Counted from the stretch's first letter, positions 36,334 through 50,264 are shown. The stretch is DNA of 64,000 nt from Rhizomucor pusillus (GCA_900175165.2 FWWN02000610.1:62001-126000), one strand, 5' to 3'. The notes: generated by a model not told the origin, from the sequence alone. Program-made: numbers and translations.

Positions 36334-38805
36334 ATGTCAACGGTGTCCAATTCAGCACAGGACTTGCCGAGACATGCTTACCGTGATTCACCTGGTCAAA
36401 GAAAGCGAATGAAGCAACCAAAAGCCGCAGCAGCACCGCCGCCAGCCTCCTGGAGATCAGTTCGACTGGCTCGCTCACACTCACAAACTTCGGCGTATTC
36501 GACAGACGAGGAACTCGACTCGCCCAACCTTATCCCTCGGTTTTCCGCGTCGTCGACCCTAACTACACTTACAACGCCTCGTTCCTCAATACCTTCACCG
36601 GAGCTACCATCCAAAGCGCCTAGCAACAATAGAATTGGACAGAGAGTGCGGGTGGATCATATGGGACTGACAGGAACTCTTCGATTTCTCGGAACGACGC
36701 AGTTCAAAGCCGGTGTGTGGGCTGGTATTGAGCTTGATACTCCTGGCGCTGGAAAGAATGACGGATCAGTCGAAGGGTAAAGCTGTCATCTCCATCTTTC
36801 ATGCAATCTAAAGATTACTCATTGATTATCAATCAATCTTGTATCTATGTTATATCAAAAAGGGTCAAATACTTCAGCTGCGCGCCTAAATCTGGAATAT
36901 TCGTTCAATCTTCAAAGATCAGTTTTGAAAATTCATCATCTACAACTCGCATCACTACTTCTCCTTCCCGTTTCACTCCATCCTCGCGTTCATCACACTT
37001 TCCGCCGTCCCCAGATACACCAACTCCACTGTCCAAACAGAAATCGATGCCGTCTTTGAGAGTACGATACCGTCAGCAACAGCAGCAACATCGACGACAA
37101 CCGACAAGCACTGGTACGCGCTCTGTAACTCCAGCGCAAAGTGCGTCTCTTGGTATTCCATCGCCAGAAATAACTCCCACTAAATGTGATCTCACGATAC
37201 CATCCAACAAGCAACGAGATCCCCGATGCATAGATGGGCAGCACAAGGCCAATACCGTTATGGAAAGTAGACATGATGGAAAGGACGATCAAACTGAATG
37301 TTTAGATTGCATCCAGCTGCAATTGGATAATTCTCAGCTCCAAGCCGACTTGGCTGCAACAAAGTCAAAATTAGCACAGGCTAACGAGGCATTGTCAAGC
37401 AACACGGAGCTCGTCATGTCCTATCAAGAACGTATCGAGAGTTTGGAGAATTCAATACAAGAACTCAAAAATGCCGGCATGGAAACTATCGAGCTTTATG
37501 AGAAATCGATGCACCAGCACGGCATTGACGCGAAATGCAGCGCGGAGAAGATGCAAAAGTTGGAAGCTGAAAAAGATACTTTGTTATCAGCAAAGGAAAA
37601 CCTTGAACAACATATTCGAACACAAGATGAAAAGATACAAAATATGGAGACCACGATACATCAGCTAGAGCAGCAGTTACACCAACAACATCAAGACAGC
37701 AAACTAGACGTCGAGACAATGAAAAGCAACCTGGAAGACCTGGAGAAGCAGTTAACTTTGGCAAAGCAAGCTCTAGAGACTGAATACAATGAGCACACAG
37801 CGACTAAAGAAAAAATCACCACGATGCATAAAGAGAATCAGGAAAAATACGATATACTCGCCCGCGAGTTTGAACAGTACCGACTATCCATGGAATCGCA
37901 GCAACGAGACCTGGCAGACAAACTTGTTGAAGCAGAACAGCGTGCAGATGCATTAAATAGCAAAGCAACTGTGCTGGAAACTAAGCTGCAGATACAGCAA
38001 CGAGAAGCTATCCAGGAAGAGCATCAAAGAATACAGCTGCTAGAAACAACAAATGCACAGCTTCAACAGGAGCTTGTCAAACTGCAAAGACAACATGCGC
38101 AGCTGCAATGCGAACACAAGTGCCTACGGGAGCGCAGTAAGGAGCTGCCACCCATCCCAGAAGGAGCAGCTGTGTCTCCAAGTTCGCCGTGGCAACTGCA
38201 ACAAATGTTGGCCAGTGCACAGCGAGAAATCGAACGGATGCGAAAAGAGCACGAGCGGCAGCTTTCAGAGCAAGAGAATACGCATCGACAGCAGGTCAAC
38301 ATGTTGAACCGAGATATCGCCGAGTTGGAGAGCTTGATCGAAGCCAAAGTCTTCAAGGAGGCAGATCTGCTGGAAGCTTTGGATCACGAACGCAGAGTCG
38401 TCAAACGATTACTATCTGACCACCGCAGCAGCGTCAGCAGCGTAAGCAGCCTAGGCAGTCATCGAACTTACCCTTCTAGCCGTTATCACCGCAGGAGGGA
38501 GACGGCCATCATCAGCATCTCCAGTGCGCCGTCTGACGACGTTCCAGGCATACCAGAAGAAGAGGGCGATGATGACATTCCCTTCTGTGAAGTTTGTCAA
38601 GAAAGTGGCCACGATTTAATGAGCTGCTCGACAGTGTTGTCACAGTTACCGACGGTGCAGCAGGTAAGAAAGATATCAATACTTGAGCACTTTAGTTCAT
38701 CATCTCATCAAATACACCTATTTTATTCTGTAACAGTGCAATGCTATCCCAACCCACAAAAAAGATACCCTCGTCTCGTTTTCTGAACATAATCATGTGT
38801 TTTAG
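36334..38805 (+). CDS. CAP-Gly coiled-coil protein, CLIP-170/Bik1-like
   Basis: Exons 36334-36776, 36863-38663 and 38737-38805 are in phase and give 770 residues. A basic Ser-rich N-terminus precedes one CAP-Gly domain (IGQRVRV, then GTLRFLGTTQFKAGVWAGIE and GKNDGSV joined across the intron to VKYFSCAPKSGIFV). A long Gln/Glu-rich coiled coil spans residues of about 260-650, with for example ADLAATKSKLAQANEAL. A C-terminal zinc knuckle is CEVCQESGHDLMSCS. CAP-Gly, coiled coil and zinc knuckle in that order are the layout of CLIP-170/Bik1/Tip1 microtubule plus-end trackers. It ends 208 nt before NDC80 on the same strand. Confidence 0.9.
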
Positions 38806-39013
38806 TGCATACCCACCCCCCATAATCATTTTGCATCGTTTCCCTAGTTTTCATCATTACCATCCATCATCATTGCTAGTCATTAGTAGTCGGTACATAG
38901 CCTTTTAGTAAACTGTTAATACACTTGTGGTGCGAGGCAGTCGCAAAGCAGAGCCCAAAAATGTTTTTGTCTTCCGTTGCCTGATCAAAATTCATCTTTC
39001 CTTACGGAGCAAC

Positions 39014-41596
39014 ATGTCCCAACAAGCTATACGGCCAGCAGCAACGCCGTCCATGAGTGACAATGCTCGCAAACGTCGATATACAATGAGCCACACCGAG
39101 CGTACACGCATACCTCTCCAGCCAAATTCGCTGGGTAAACGAGACAGGGACAATAGGAGTAAGCAGCCGCGATTGTCCATGGGAGCAACAAATCGAGAAC
39201 CGATCGGATATCAGAGAATACCTGTAGAACGAATCAATGAAGAGGATGCTGTCAACAATAAACGCGAACCGAGTGTATCTGTACCAACGAGGTAAACTGA
39301 AAGAGAGCGATGCAGATATCTTTTTTTGTTATCTCTATTCCAAATGTTGCTTAATTCCATGCAATAAAAAGACGCAGAAGCACATTGAATCGACCTTCGT
39401 TCATCAAACCGCAGACGAGCGCGTTTGAAAACAACAAGACACCCACATCGACGCGACTGCATTTCGATCCTCGCGATATCAAGAGCAGCGAATTCCAGAG
39501 ACGTGCGATCCGTTCCGTCACAAAGTACCTGAACGATGCTGGATTTTCACCAATTACACCACAGTCATTCCGCAGCCTTGGAAACCGGACGTTTCAAGAT
39601 ATCTTCAAATTTTTGCATCGTCGTCTAGTTGGCAACCCTGTATATATGAAGGATAAATTCGAAGACGAGTTTATCGACATACTGAGATCACTCAAGTATG
39701 TAGTACGAACAGCAATGCATAGTTGAAAGAAGATATCCTAACAAGGTTCTGAATGCAGATATCCCCTCGCCGATACCATAAGCCCCAGATCACTGTACTC
39801 CATAGCAGCTCCTCATTCATATCCATCATTTCTTGCATTATTACTGTGGATGACTGAAATGTGCCAGGTGAGTGAGCCGACAATGGAGTTGGCGGGGGGA
39901 ACGTTATTTAACCCTTTTTGCGGATGGAAAGGTATACGATCAATACATGGAAGTCGACGACGAGCAGGCGGAAGAAAATGCGGATCAAGATGGGTTTGAA
40001 GCCGACGAAATGAACCAGCTGTTCTTTGATTACACCGTCGCTACATACAATGCGTTTATGGAAGGAGCAGACGAGTTTTCGGCGATTGATCAGCAGTTGA
40101 CCTCTTATCTTGGTAGGAGGGAAGATAGATTTGATGGTTACGTCTTTATCTAAACTACGACGTATCTTAGATGAGATGAACAATCGATTCACGAATGAAT
40201 TACAAGTCAAAACGAGAGAGATTCAGCAGTTGGAACAGGAATTACGACGGATAAGTTCGCGCGGGGTAAGCTATAGGTAGAAGAGGAAGCTGCAGATCCA
40301 GAAGCTGATCCCGCCAATCCAGTCGGCTGTGCCAGCGCTCCAAAGCAAAAAGAAAGAGATGGAAAACGATATGGTGAAATTTGCAGCGTACTGCCAAGAC
40401 AAAGAGCGACGTATTGCGAAATACATCGAGCTGAATCGCAAAGTAACGGATCAAATCAAAATGCTAGGCAAGTGAAGGGTTCTGAAGCACATAATTTATT
40501 GGGCCAGTAACTAATAGTACTTCAGATACGCAGCTAAGAACTGCAGAGGCAGAGAAGCAAGAATTGCAAGCACGCTTGAATGCACACAATATATCCGAAA
40601 CCGAGATGAATGAGCTCTCTGAGGAACAGATTGCACTAGAGCGGGAGTTTGGTGCAGTCAAAAGTAAAGTAGATGAGCTTGGGAGATCTATAGCCATGCG
40701 AGAAACCGATATAGAACAACTCAAGTATGCGGTAAGTAATGTACTGAGAAAGAAAAAAGTAATTTTTCTGCAACTGATCATTCCCTCTTTGCTTCATAGA
40801 TTGATGATAAGGCAGCAAGCTATGAATCCTACCGAGATATTTTGCCACCTAATATACCAGAATTCCCGTCTGACGGGGAGCTGGAAGTGATAATCGCTGC
40901 AAATTTTCGGGGAAGGGCAATGGTAAGCTTCTATGCTGATGATGATGGCTTATTGCTCTAACATATGCATGTCTTTAGGATGCGCTGTCACCGTTGGATT
41001 CTGAATATATGGAACGAGTGAGCCAGATGAACCAACAGTGCGCTGAAGCGAGGCAACAGCTTGACCAGCTTTCTCGGACCTATTCAGACCAAAGGACAGA
41101 ACTTGCCACGATAGAAATGAAACTAGAACGGAAACGCCGTGAATTCGAGGAGCAAAAGAAGGTAAAAAACAAGAAAAACCATTCCCATTGTCGCTCTTGT
41201 CGACTAAGTTGACTTTCAGGCAATATCGCTCGAGATGGAAAAATATAATCAGGACGCAGAACAAACAGAGCAAAAGTTTACGGAAATGAAATCAAATGCT
41301 CGATCACAACTTATACACAATCAACAAAAAGAAACTCAACTTAAAGTAGCGCAAGTATCACTTCTTCTCTATGCCTATTCATTATATTTACACTTTACTG
41401 ACAAGACCACTACAGGCTTAATCAGCTTAAACAGGACATGCTTGCACAGAAACGCGAGATCGCTCACAACGTCTCGATGCTGCTGTCTGAACTTGACGAA
41501 ACTATCAACAGCACAGGAAATCAGGCGTCAAGAATATACGAAGTTCTCAAAGAGCAAGCACAGCAAGCTGACGAACTCTTCCCAGATACCTCCTAA
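39014..41596 (+). CDS. NDC80: Kinetochore protein NDC80 (HEC1)
   Basis: About nine exons; the first three (39014-39291, 39378-39695, 39759-39867) join cleanly. The N-terminal tail is basic and unstructured (RKRRYTMSHTERTRIPLQPN), as expected for the Aurora B-regulated tail. The calponin-homology domain follows: DPRDIKSSEFQRRAIRSVTK, ITPQSFRSLGNRTFQDIFKF, YPLADTISPRSLYSIAAPHS and LLWMTEMCQ. The rest is coiled coil broken by short introns, ending EVLKEQAQQADELFPDTS. NDC80 pairs with NUF2 in the kinetochore complex that grips microtubules. The gene follows the CAP-Gly protein gene on the same strand. Confidence 0.93.
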
Positions 41597-41783
41597 TTGT
41601 TATTATAATAATAATAAAAAGCCAGCAGGCCCAGTCTGGTGATAGTGAAATAGTGATGAAAATGCGGAGACAGTGCTCAAGCGCGGACGACGATCTCTTG
41701 ATTGAAATGATGGTGTACGAAACCAAGAACTTAATGTGTAAATAAAGCCGAAGAAAAAAAAATACAGTATATACTTTAAATAT

Positions 41784-42853
41784 CTAACTTGCTCTGCCTT
41801 CACTCCAAGTAAAGCTCTGATACGATTCGCGTGTCTTAATCTTTGGGCTGTATGAAGAATGGCGGTTCAGGGTGATTTTTTCATCGAGATTGACTGCAGA
41901 TAGACTTTTTCGTTGCTGCTGTTGTTGCTCAAGTGTGGATGGCTGCGTGGAGGGCGTGGTAGAGGTGGTAGTTGTTATTGTTGCGTGCTCAAGGTCATTC
42001 TGCAGGTGTTTTCGGAGCTCGTTGCGGTCCATCAAGGCCGTGGTCCGTGCGACTTCATCGAAGCTTTGGTTGCCAAATAAACCAAGAGGTCGAGAATCCA
42101 TTGGGAGTGTAGAGATGGAGGACTGGATCGAGATTTGTGGCGAGAAGACTGGATCAACAATATTGGTGGATGCAGCGGCTGTCGAGGGAGGGGGGATGGA
42201 AGATACGTTCACATAGTGGTTTGCTATGGCGCTAATCCGCCTACTAGACGCTTCTTCGTAAAGCTGAGGATGATGGCCGCACCATTCACGTTGCTTCCTT
42301 CGTGCTTCCTCAAACATTGCAAACCAGTTAGTCGGCACACTGACCCGCAAAAATCGAGTCCACAAATGCACAGGCGGGTTGCCGTCGTCGTCAAATGCAT
42401 CGTAGGCGTGGAAATCGCCAGGTAAATATCTAGCTTCAGACCATCGCATCGGCACAGCTTCAGAGCCTATGTGATAAGCAAACAAAAGAGAGTGAGCAAT
42501 GCATTCCAATGGGTTTCTTTTTTCACGACATTATACATACGTAGAACGGAAAAGCAGCACATATCATCATCCCATCCTGGTGGATAAGAATATCAATGTT
42601 AACCAAAAAACACTCCGCTAAGCGGAAGAAGCATTCGTCATATTTTACCTTCAAAGAGGCAAACTGAAACGTGGTGGATCTTTACAATGTACAGTGAACC
42701 TTGCTTTAGGTCATCATGGTCGAGTGCCTGGAAGAGCGACTTGTCAACTGCTGATCCGTTCTTGTCGGTTGAGACGATGGTTTTCGAGTTTGCAGAAGAA
42801 TGCCACCGTGCAAGGCGTTGCAAAGTACTTGACGATTTCTTGCCGTCCACCAT
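41784..42853 (-). CDS. Unrecognised conserved-looking protein
   Basis: Three exons (42649-42853, 42541-42576, 41784-42466) join in phase to give 307 residues. The N-terminal half looks folded: LARWHSSANSKTIVST, DLKQGSLYIVKIHHVSVCLF, then FHAYDAFDDDGNPPVHLWTR and VPTNWFAMFEEARRKQREWC. The C-terminal 150 residues are Ser/Thr/Gln-rich low complexity. No signal peptide or helix span is seen. I do not recognise the family. The gene converges on NDC80 with only about 190 nt between stops. Confidence 0.65.
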
Positions 42854-43814
42854 TGTGCACCGTTCGGCAAAGTAGAAGCGAGACCAGGAGGGCGCTTACC
42901 GTTCTTATGGCCTCCGCGCATGGATAATAATCATGTCCGTGTAACAGAGCGTGAAAAGCGAATCACAAAGGCGGGGATGTTTCAGTCGTTCCATATTCAC
43001 AATATCACACCAATGCAGTCAACTTTGACAAGTTATATGCAAGAGATTAGTCCTGCTGGAGCTAAATGCAGAGCCGAATGTAGCTAAACAGAGTTGAATT
43101 TCCTGAGTCCGTTATGTAAGCCTCTTCTTAGTGATGAAATATATCACTACACATGAGCCTGCACATTGTACATTATTCTACATTTCAGGTACATGCAATC
43201 GGATCCAATCATCTAACAGCTACGCTGTATATATTGTAGCTTTGCAATGGATGAACAAGATCCTAGAGGGCAAGTCAGGAACAGGATCGAAGGTCAAACA
43301 TGTAATTGCTTCACATATACCTGCCATGACTTGGTGCAAAACCGTAAAGTATTAAATGCAGACTTGGAGCCAAATATGGACGTTGCAACGACAATCTCCC
43401 GTGGAGGCACCCGAGTGCATGCAGCAGATTGTTGCTTACTGCCTGTTGTTGCTCCCTGATGCAGTGCGGCAGAGCAAGAATAATGGACAACTCATAGCGT
43501 TTTAATCACAGGAATGAATTTTATCAGCCATTCCTATCCATGCTGGCATTGTTATCTCTATGGCGAGCGTATTGAAAGATCGAGCAAGGCGAGGCACAAA
43601 AGATCTTCGAGGTCGTACAAAATTTTTGACGATGGTTTGGATTCAGTTCCAGACTTCTTTTCATTCCCTCTTCTCCAAACAACCGGAAGATCTTCCTTGG
43701 TTTCGATTTTTCTTTCAAAAACCGAGAAAATAATTACCTAAACTCGATACACCCAAAGAAAACGATTCTTGAACTCCTCTTCCTTACTTCGAATGGGACA
43801 CGCTGGATAGTGGC
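42854..43814. other. Divergent intergenic region
   Basis: The promoter region for two genes pointing away from each other. No gene is recognised between them. Confidence 0.5.
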
Positions 43815-46350
43815 ATGACGACGTCGACATCTCTTCGCACTCACAAGAAGCTATTCACAGCATGCGCTGCTCTGTTGGGTGTTCTTTTGAGCGCTAGCTT
43901 GTACATGGCCTGGATAGCACATTCGTCTCACCGATTTATACCATTACCTGATAATATTATCATTGACTACACCGATACCTCATTGCAAGTCAACACTGCC
44001 CACCTTTCTCGGATGCTGTTACCAGGTACCAACACTTATTTCCTTTTTTGAGTAATCTCGTATTAAGCTTACAGCATTCATCCTGCTCAAAACCTCTTCA
44101 ATGGCACTTTTCCTTTTTAGATGCAGATTCTCCAAAACGAGAGTACACCGTGGACGAACTCGTACAGATGACCAAAAGCGCTAAAGCACCATCTACAACA
44201 ACAGTTACAGCAGTCCTCTTCTTCGGCCCACATCTTGCTCAGCAAATGAAATACTTGCAGAAACAATCTGTACCACCGCAATCTATCTGGATCATTTGTG
44301 CAACAGAAAGTGACCTGACTGCAGTCAAACAAGCTCACGCAATTACCCTGCAGGAAATTTCTTCGTTGCCTTCAACCGCGTATGTATGGTTGCTCGACCC
44401 AGGCGCTCTTCCGCAGACCAAGCATCTACAGCTGCTGCTGGCAACTACCCAGACAAAAACATTCAAGCATGCAATCGTTGGTCCTGGTAGGACATCCGAC
44501 CAATGCGAATCGGCTACAACTCGTCCAGTCGATACAATTTTCTCGAGCTGGTTGCTGCAGAGAGATTTGATAGACGCCGACCTTGTACAGAGTTTGCAAA
44601 CAAACCGCAAGTTGCTGCCAACGATGCTTGCCGATATTCCGCGGATTGGTTTACCGACATTTTCTAAAGATAACGAAGAAAACGAATACAATGTCGCTAA
44701 CAATCAAATCGACATGTGCTCGTCTAACGCTGATCACATGAATGATATCCAAGACAACGTTGCATTCATGATAAGCGACCGCCGACATTTGAAAGTGTCT
44801 TGGATGCGCCTTGTTTGCGCCTTTGTTGACAGAAGCCAGACAGCCGTGCATGTCATCATACCTGGTGCTGGTACACCAGGCATTGGTTTGGAGGAGGTCA
44901 CAAAGATGTTTAAGAAACACCATTCAAAATGCTTCAGCTCCATACATGTGTACGATTTGGAGCTACCGTTTGACTATTCAGAACAAGACTACTTGCCCTC
45001 ACCGTTAGCAATGGAGCTCGCCATCCGTACCAGCCGGGTTCTGCGTACCATCCAGCCCCAGATATTGATTCACCAAACGGAAGAAAAGGCTTTGGTGCAA
45101 ATATTACCCATGTTACGGAATGAAATGCATTCGAAAACGACAATGATTGGTCTGCCTCCAAACAGTCTAAAACATGTACTCTGGATGAAGGACATTGAAT
45201 TCTCATCCCTGCAACGTAAGAAAAACTCACAAATATTTAGATTGTCGTGCTTGCTGACGTGCTATACATATGTTCAGGATGGCATGATATCTCAATCAAG
45301 CTGATAGTGCTTATATCGAGCAGCAATTCGTCTCTTTTGCAGCTACTACGTTCGCTGCAAAATGCACATTACCTGGGAGATAAGATCGACATCTCAATGT
45401 TCCTAGAACACGACGCGGATGCAAGAGCGCAGGAGCTCGCCGAGCGCGTTACGTGGCGACAGGGCACAAAGGCTATCCGGCACCGGATCGTGCCTGCTGA
45501 CCGAACACGGATGATGCTCGAGTCGTGGTATCCATCAAACAACCACGAGTACGGAGTGATCTTGGATGACGGTCTCCATTTATCGCCATTATTTTACATT
45601 TGGGCAAAGTACACCATCTTGAAATATGGTCAGGAAGCAAATCTGTACGGTGTTAGTCTATTCTCGACTCGCATTATCGACACGTCCCTCACGCCACGTT
45701 ACTTGGATACTCCGGATGACAATGCACCTTACCTTATGCAAAGTTCTAGTAGCTTTGGCGCTGCTGTGTACTTTCCAGAACACTGGAAAGAATTGCATGA
45801 TTACACGACAGCGCGTATGGTCGATATGCTAAGTAACGGGCAGCAGGATATTCAAGTACCTGCGACGCGGTCAGCGCATTGGACCTTCTCCTGGCGTCGC
45901 TACCTAGACGAACTGGTCTATTTGCGGGGATATGTTATGCTGTATCCAAACTTCCACGACAGTGCAAGCTTCGCCACGCGGAGATATTGGTTGGATTCTA
46001 AGCAAGAGGCGAAGCTGACCGAGATCTACAAATCGCCCTTGTTGAGGGAATCGCCTATTCTGGATCAACTTCCTAACCACACGTTGCCGGAATGGAAGGA
46101 CCTCGCGGTCATGGATCTATGGGGCGAGACATCGACTTTGGCGCAGCTTCGAGAACAAGGACTAGCTTTTCACAACAAGGTATCTGCATGTTCACCAGCT
46201 CCAATGGCTGACCACGATCCATCCGACTTGCTGTGTCCTTTTGGATTTATTGTCGATAAGGTGGACCCCAAGAAGAAAAAGAAGAAGAAGAAAAAGGTTG
46301 TCACGGTATACATGCCACAACCGACACATTTGCCCGTAGAAGATCCATAA
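43815..46350 (+). CDS. Type II membrane glycosyltransferase-like protein with poly-Lys end
   Basis: Exons 43815-44025, 44121-45215 and 45278-46350 join in phase to give 792 residues. One membrane helix near residues 12-33 (LFTACAALLGVLLSASLYMAW) predicts a short cytosolic N-terminus and a lumenal body. The C-terminal half resembles a GT2/GT-A-like domain: KLIVLISSSNSSLLQLLRSL, then EYGVILDDGLHLSPLFYIW with an acidic pair where a metal-binding DxD would lie, and SFGAAVYFPEHWKELHDY. Near the end is a run of nine Lys (KKKKKKKKK) after VDPK. No donor or acceptor can be predicted. The family is widespread in zygomycete-type fungi as far as I recall, without a known function. Confidence 0.7.
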
Positions 46351-47477
46351 TTCCCCGTATATCTTATAACTTTTTTGCTTTGATTTTTTCCCTTTTGTAC
46401 ATATAATTTCTGAATCTTTTTTTCACTATTATCGTAGCTAGCGGACTAATGTTACTAAATACTATGACCATTTTAAACGTAGCAGCCAATGTTTAAAGTA
46501 ACTGCTTCATAATACCAGCATGCCAGATGCGTTTCCTACCCCGCACCTTGTCCTTTCGAAACTTATTCTCCTAAACTTTCACAATGGTGTGGAGACATTT
46601 GCTGAAATTTAAACTTGAGACACAATGATGAGCTAAACAGTTCAATGCACTGAGTAACCAGCCTGTGATGTGTTCACGAGGATGGAAAGAGTATATTCAG
46701 TATGATTATCTAACGATTAAGGAGCCAGATGCAACGCGCTGCTACGTAGCTAAAGTACAATATTTGCAAAGCCAATTAGCGAATGACTTTGCGATCAATT
46801 CAAGTCCTTCTATGTGGATTTGTCACTGACCAAGCGGATTTGAAACAAACGCTAGGAAGAAAATAATTTCTCTGCCATAGCCTACAAACTGCGACACCAT
46901 TGGTTTCCATGAGACGTATCGTTGCCTCGAGATATCTCGATAATTGATTGCATGGCTGATAAAGACGCCCTGATCAGTTGTTTAGTGATAATACCTGAAT
47001 CGCCGTTTACAATGCTACAATTAAGGCATCAGTTGCAAATTGTCATGACCTTTCGCGCCACGAAGCCATGGGAACAGTTCGGAAACTTGGTAACCTGGTA
47101 AACACAGAGAGTTGTTGCTTTTCTCCGATTCGCTAGAACAAGTGAACTGTGACACAGTGCCGCATTTCCATTTTGCCAAACCCGACCCTGGGTGGGGAAA
47201 CAAGACAGAATGCGGAAGGGGGGGGGCAAGTTGCGTGAGTGCAGCAGCAGTCTGCGCCTTTCCCTTGGGCTGGATTTTTCTTCTCTCTTTCTCTTTCTTT
47301 TTCTCTCTTCTGTTTATCTGCACATCTACACAAAAGGGTCAGATCTTTTACCATATTTGAAAAGAATCAAACGGGGAAAGTGGGGGGCCGATTTCCCCAC
47401 ATTCGTACACTGAAAAGCGTCAAAATAGCAAGTCAGGTCCGTTCACTTGTCCTTTTCCTGCTGGAGATCTCGAGTAA
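46351..47477. other. Intergenic region
   Basis: No gene is seen. A pyrimidine-rich tract at 47274-47318 (TTCTCTCTTTC-type) lies about 160 nt before the next ATG and looks like a fungal promoter CT-tract. Confidence 0.5.
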
Positions 47478-49903
47478 ATGCATGCGGTCCAAAGCTCACC
47501 TACGGCCGAGCAAATTACAGGCTCTCCCTCTACAAATCATCAAACAATCGCCACGCACGATATTCTTGCCTTTTCTGATTCCGTTGTCGACTCTCTCTTA
47601 GCACCAACTTCTTCGCCCATTTCGCCGTTATTCACTGCTAATCCACCGATCGATCTCAACCCGTCCATGCTACCCGCAACTCCTCCAACTCCTTCTTCCT
47701 ACTCTAATTCCAGCATGTTTCCTGTTACGTTACCTGTGGGAACCTCGCAAGACACCTCAAACCCAACCTCAACCACCTCAGCTGCTGCAAACACCTCTGC
47801 AGCGTCCGCTGCTTCCGTCGTTCCAGCCAAAAGAGCCAATAAAACCCATGTGCCAAGTGCTTGTACGTACCTGCGTGAAAAAAGTGCTAAAAGCTCTGGG
47901 AACTCTAAACTTTAATTTAGGTATAAATTGCAAGAAGGCACATCTTGCCTGTGATGGTAAGTAGTCGATGCATATCAGCGTTTCAAAATAGTCCACAATC
48001 TCTCACCACCAATGTAAAAGTTTCGAGACCTTGCAAACGCTGCGTTACCTTGGGAAAATCAGATACCTGTCAAGACATTCAGCACAAAAAGCGAGGACGG
48101 CCTCGTTTACGAGACAAACGTGCGAACGGCAGCGCGGCAAATGGGCAGCAAGGCCAATTTGAAGTCATGTATGGCACGATCCAAACGCCGGCCTTTGCAG
48201 TTTCTTCTGCGGAGGGGTTGCAAACGAATATTGCGGCTATCAGTGGTAGCAATGATAAGCCTATCACCAGAGCGGCCGGCAGTACGTCCTCTACGGGCAC
48301 GATATCTTTTATCCACGAATTCCAAGCGAATCCTCCACGATCTGAACAGCAACAGCAACAGCAGTCTCCTTCTTCCCCTACAGCCATCAACGCTTTCTCT
48401 CCGTCCAAATCCCCATTGAAAACAGCATTGCAATATCCTACTCACACCCATCATTTTGAAAGTGGCAGCGATTTTGTACAGCAGTTTTTTATTCCCACGT
48501 ACGCATCATCCATGCCTGTGCATTCGATGCAGCAGACCGAACGAGCCCCAGAGTCTATGAGTCTTCAGATGAAGATGGAAAACGCCTACGCTCAGCGGCC
48601 TCCACAACTCCCGTTAGCACCTACCAATCACTCGCAAGGGATATCTGCGCGTAAAGACTCGGCCTCGACAAGCTCATCAAAACAAGGCACCGGGAGCAAT
48701 GATAACGACCAAACGGTTACGATTATCATGTCCATGGAAGTATGTTGCGCCAAAGTCACGGAGGAAGTAACATCACTGTGGGGGTACTATCCACAGGAAT
48801 TCGCGCACAGATCGTTTTACGACTTTGTATCTTCCAGGGATACAGATCGACTTGCTCGATTACACCGCTTATTGCTGGACAATATCGTCGACGTTGCCAA
48901 AAGAGATAATCGGCCGGATGGGAAACCTCCACCTCAGACTGAGCGAACAAGTTCAGATGCGTTTCACAACGCAGACATTGCACAGCTAGTCGATATTGCG
49001 CCGGGATCAAGCACGTTCTCTGATACGATTCACATCAAAAAGCAGTCAGGAGAGGAAGAACTGTATGAAATGATTGTGTGTATGGGCGGTGGTTTAGGAG
49101 CAGATTTACACAAACCCGAAAGTTTGTCGAAACTGTATATGATTGCGCAGTTGCGAAAACACCAATACGAAGTATCGACAAAATCGCCCTTTACCAGCAT
49201 TCAGCGACTTCGATCAATGTCTGGAAGCTTTGATCGGTCGCCGAGTACTGTCAGAGATGGAAATTCAGCGCAAAGCAGTGCAGCTGGTTCCAGCGATGGC
49301 CGCAGGTCACCGACACCATCCAAATCGAAGAACCTCTCCTTGAAAAACAAATTCCACAATATTCGCCCATCCCCATCTTCCTCTTTCCGCGATCTACGCT
49401 CACGACCATTAATTCCCGCTCACTATGCTTCATCCTCGCAGCTCAATACGGTCTCCAAGCTCGGACCAGCAAAAGTCAATATTGCACCAATCACATCGAA
49501 CGCCGGCCGCCAAGAGCCACCATCCTGGATGCGTCGGCTCGATAGTACAATCCCCCCAGGGTTCCGTTCGTCATCATCTTCTATTCCAAGCGGTCCTTCA
49601 CCGAACCTACCGCCGCTGAGTAGTGCGCGTGAATCCAGTAACCCATACTCAACATTGGCTTATCGATTTGCACCCAGTGCAGATGGGTCACCGCGTGGAA
49701 ACCCGAATGTCACGCATCCGACGACACAGTACTTTTTACAGACTCCAAGCAGCACTCTGAATGCTGCAGCGTCTGCAGCTCAGCACAGTTCAAGGACTAT
49801 GAGCTTACCATACCAGTCGTCGATGGCTGACAACGATAAAGCCTCGGGCAAGACAGATACTAATCGAAATGTAGAAATGAGCATCAGGTCACTCCTGTGC
49901 TAA
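47478..49903 (+). CDS. Zn2Cys6 transcription factor with PAS-like domain, ERT1/RDS2/AcuK type
   Basis: Exons 47478-47862, 47921-47956 and 48021-49903 give 767 residues. The zinc cluster is split over three exons: SAC, then INCKKAHLACD, then VSRPCKRCVTLGKSDTCQD, and is followed by the basic KKRGRPRLRDKR. This spacing and the tail match the ERT1/RDS2/AcuK branch, which activates gluconeogenesis and respiratory genes on non-fermentable carbon. A PAS-like region follows near residues 420-560 (VEEVTSLWGYYPQEFAHRS-like, FYDFVSSRDTDRLARLH). The remainder is Ser/Pro/Gln-rich. The exact orthology is inferred. The middle exon is only 36 nt. Confidence 0.87.
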
Positions 49904-50189
49904 TATCAATCTCATCGTTCTGTACATATACCTCGCTATTATCTTTTGTATTCCTAAGGTTTTAACAACAACAACTACTACAACAACAAAGATAACCTGA
50001 ACATTCCTACCTATGTGGAATATATATAAATGGCAGGTCGTGTTGGCTGCATTTACCATTTGTTTCAATTCCCGTCTCTATCGACAACAACAAACATTTT
50101 CCCCGCGCAAACCCCATGCAAATAGACTGGTGTGTGTTCACTACGCACTAAAAAAGACATAAGTTCAAACCCTTGCCCTTGTTGTTCAT

Positions 50190-50196
50190 ATAAAAG
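50190..50196 (+). promoter_or_regulatory. TATA box of the 93-residue gene
   Basis: TATAAAA lies 75 nt before the ATG at 50265, in the context CATATAAAAGATG, similar to the SSP promoters. Confidence 0.5.
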
Positions 50197-50264
50197 ATGG
50201 GCCAAGCATTTTATACCCTTCTTTTCACAGTTGATATTTTCGATCCAAAGAAAGGTTATCCAAC

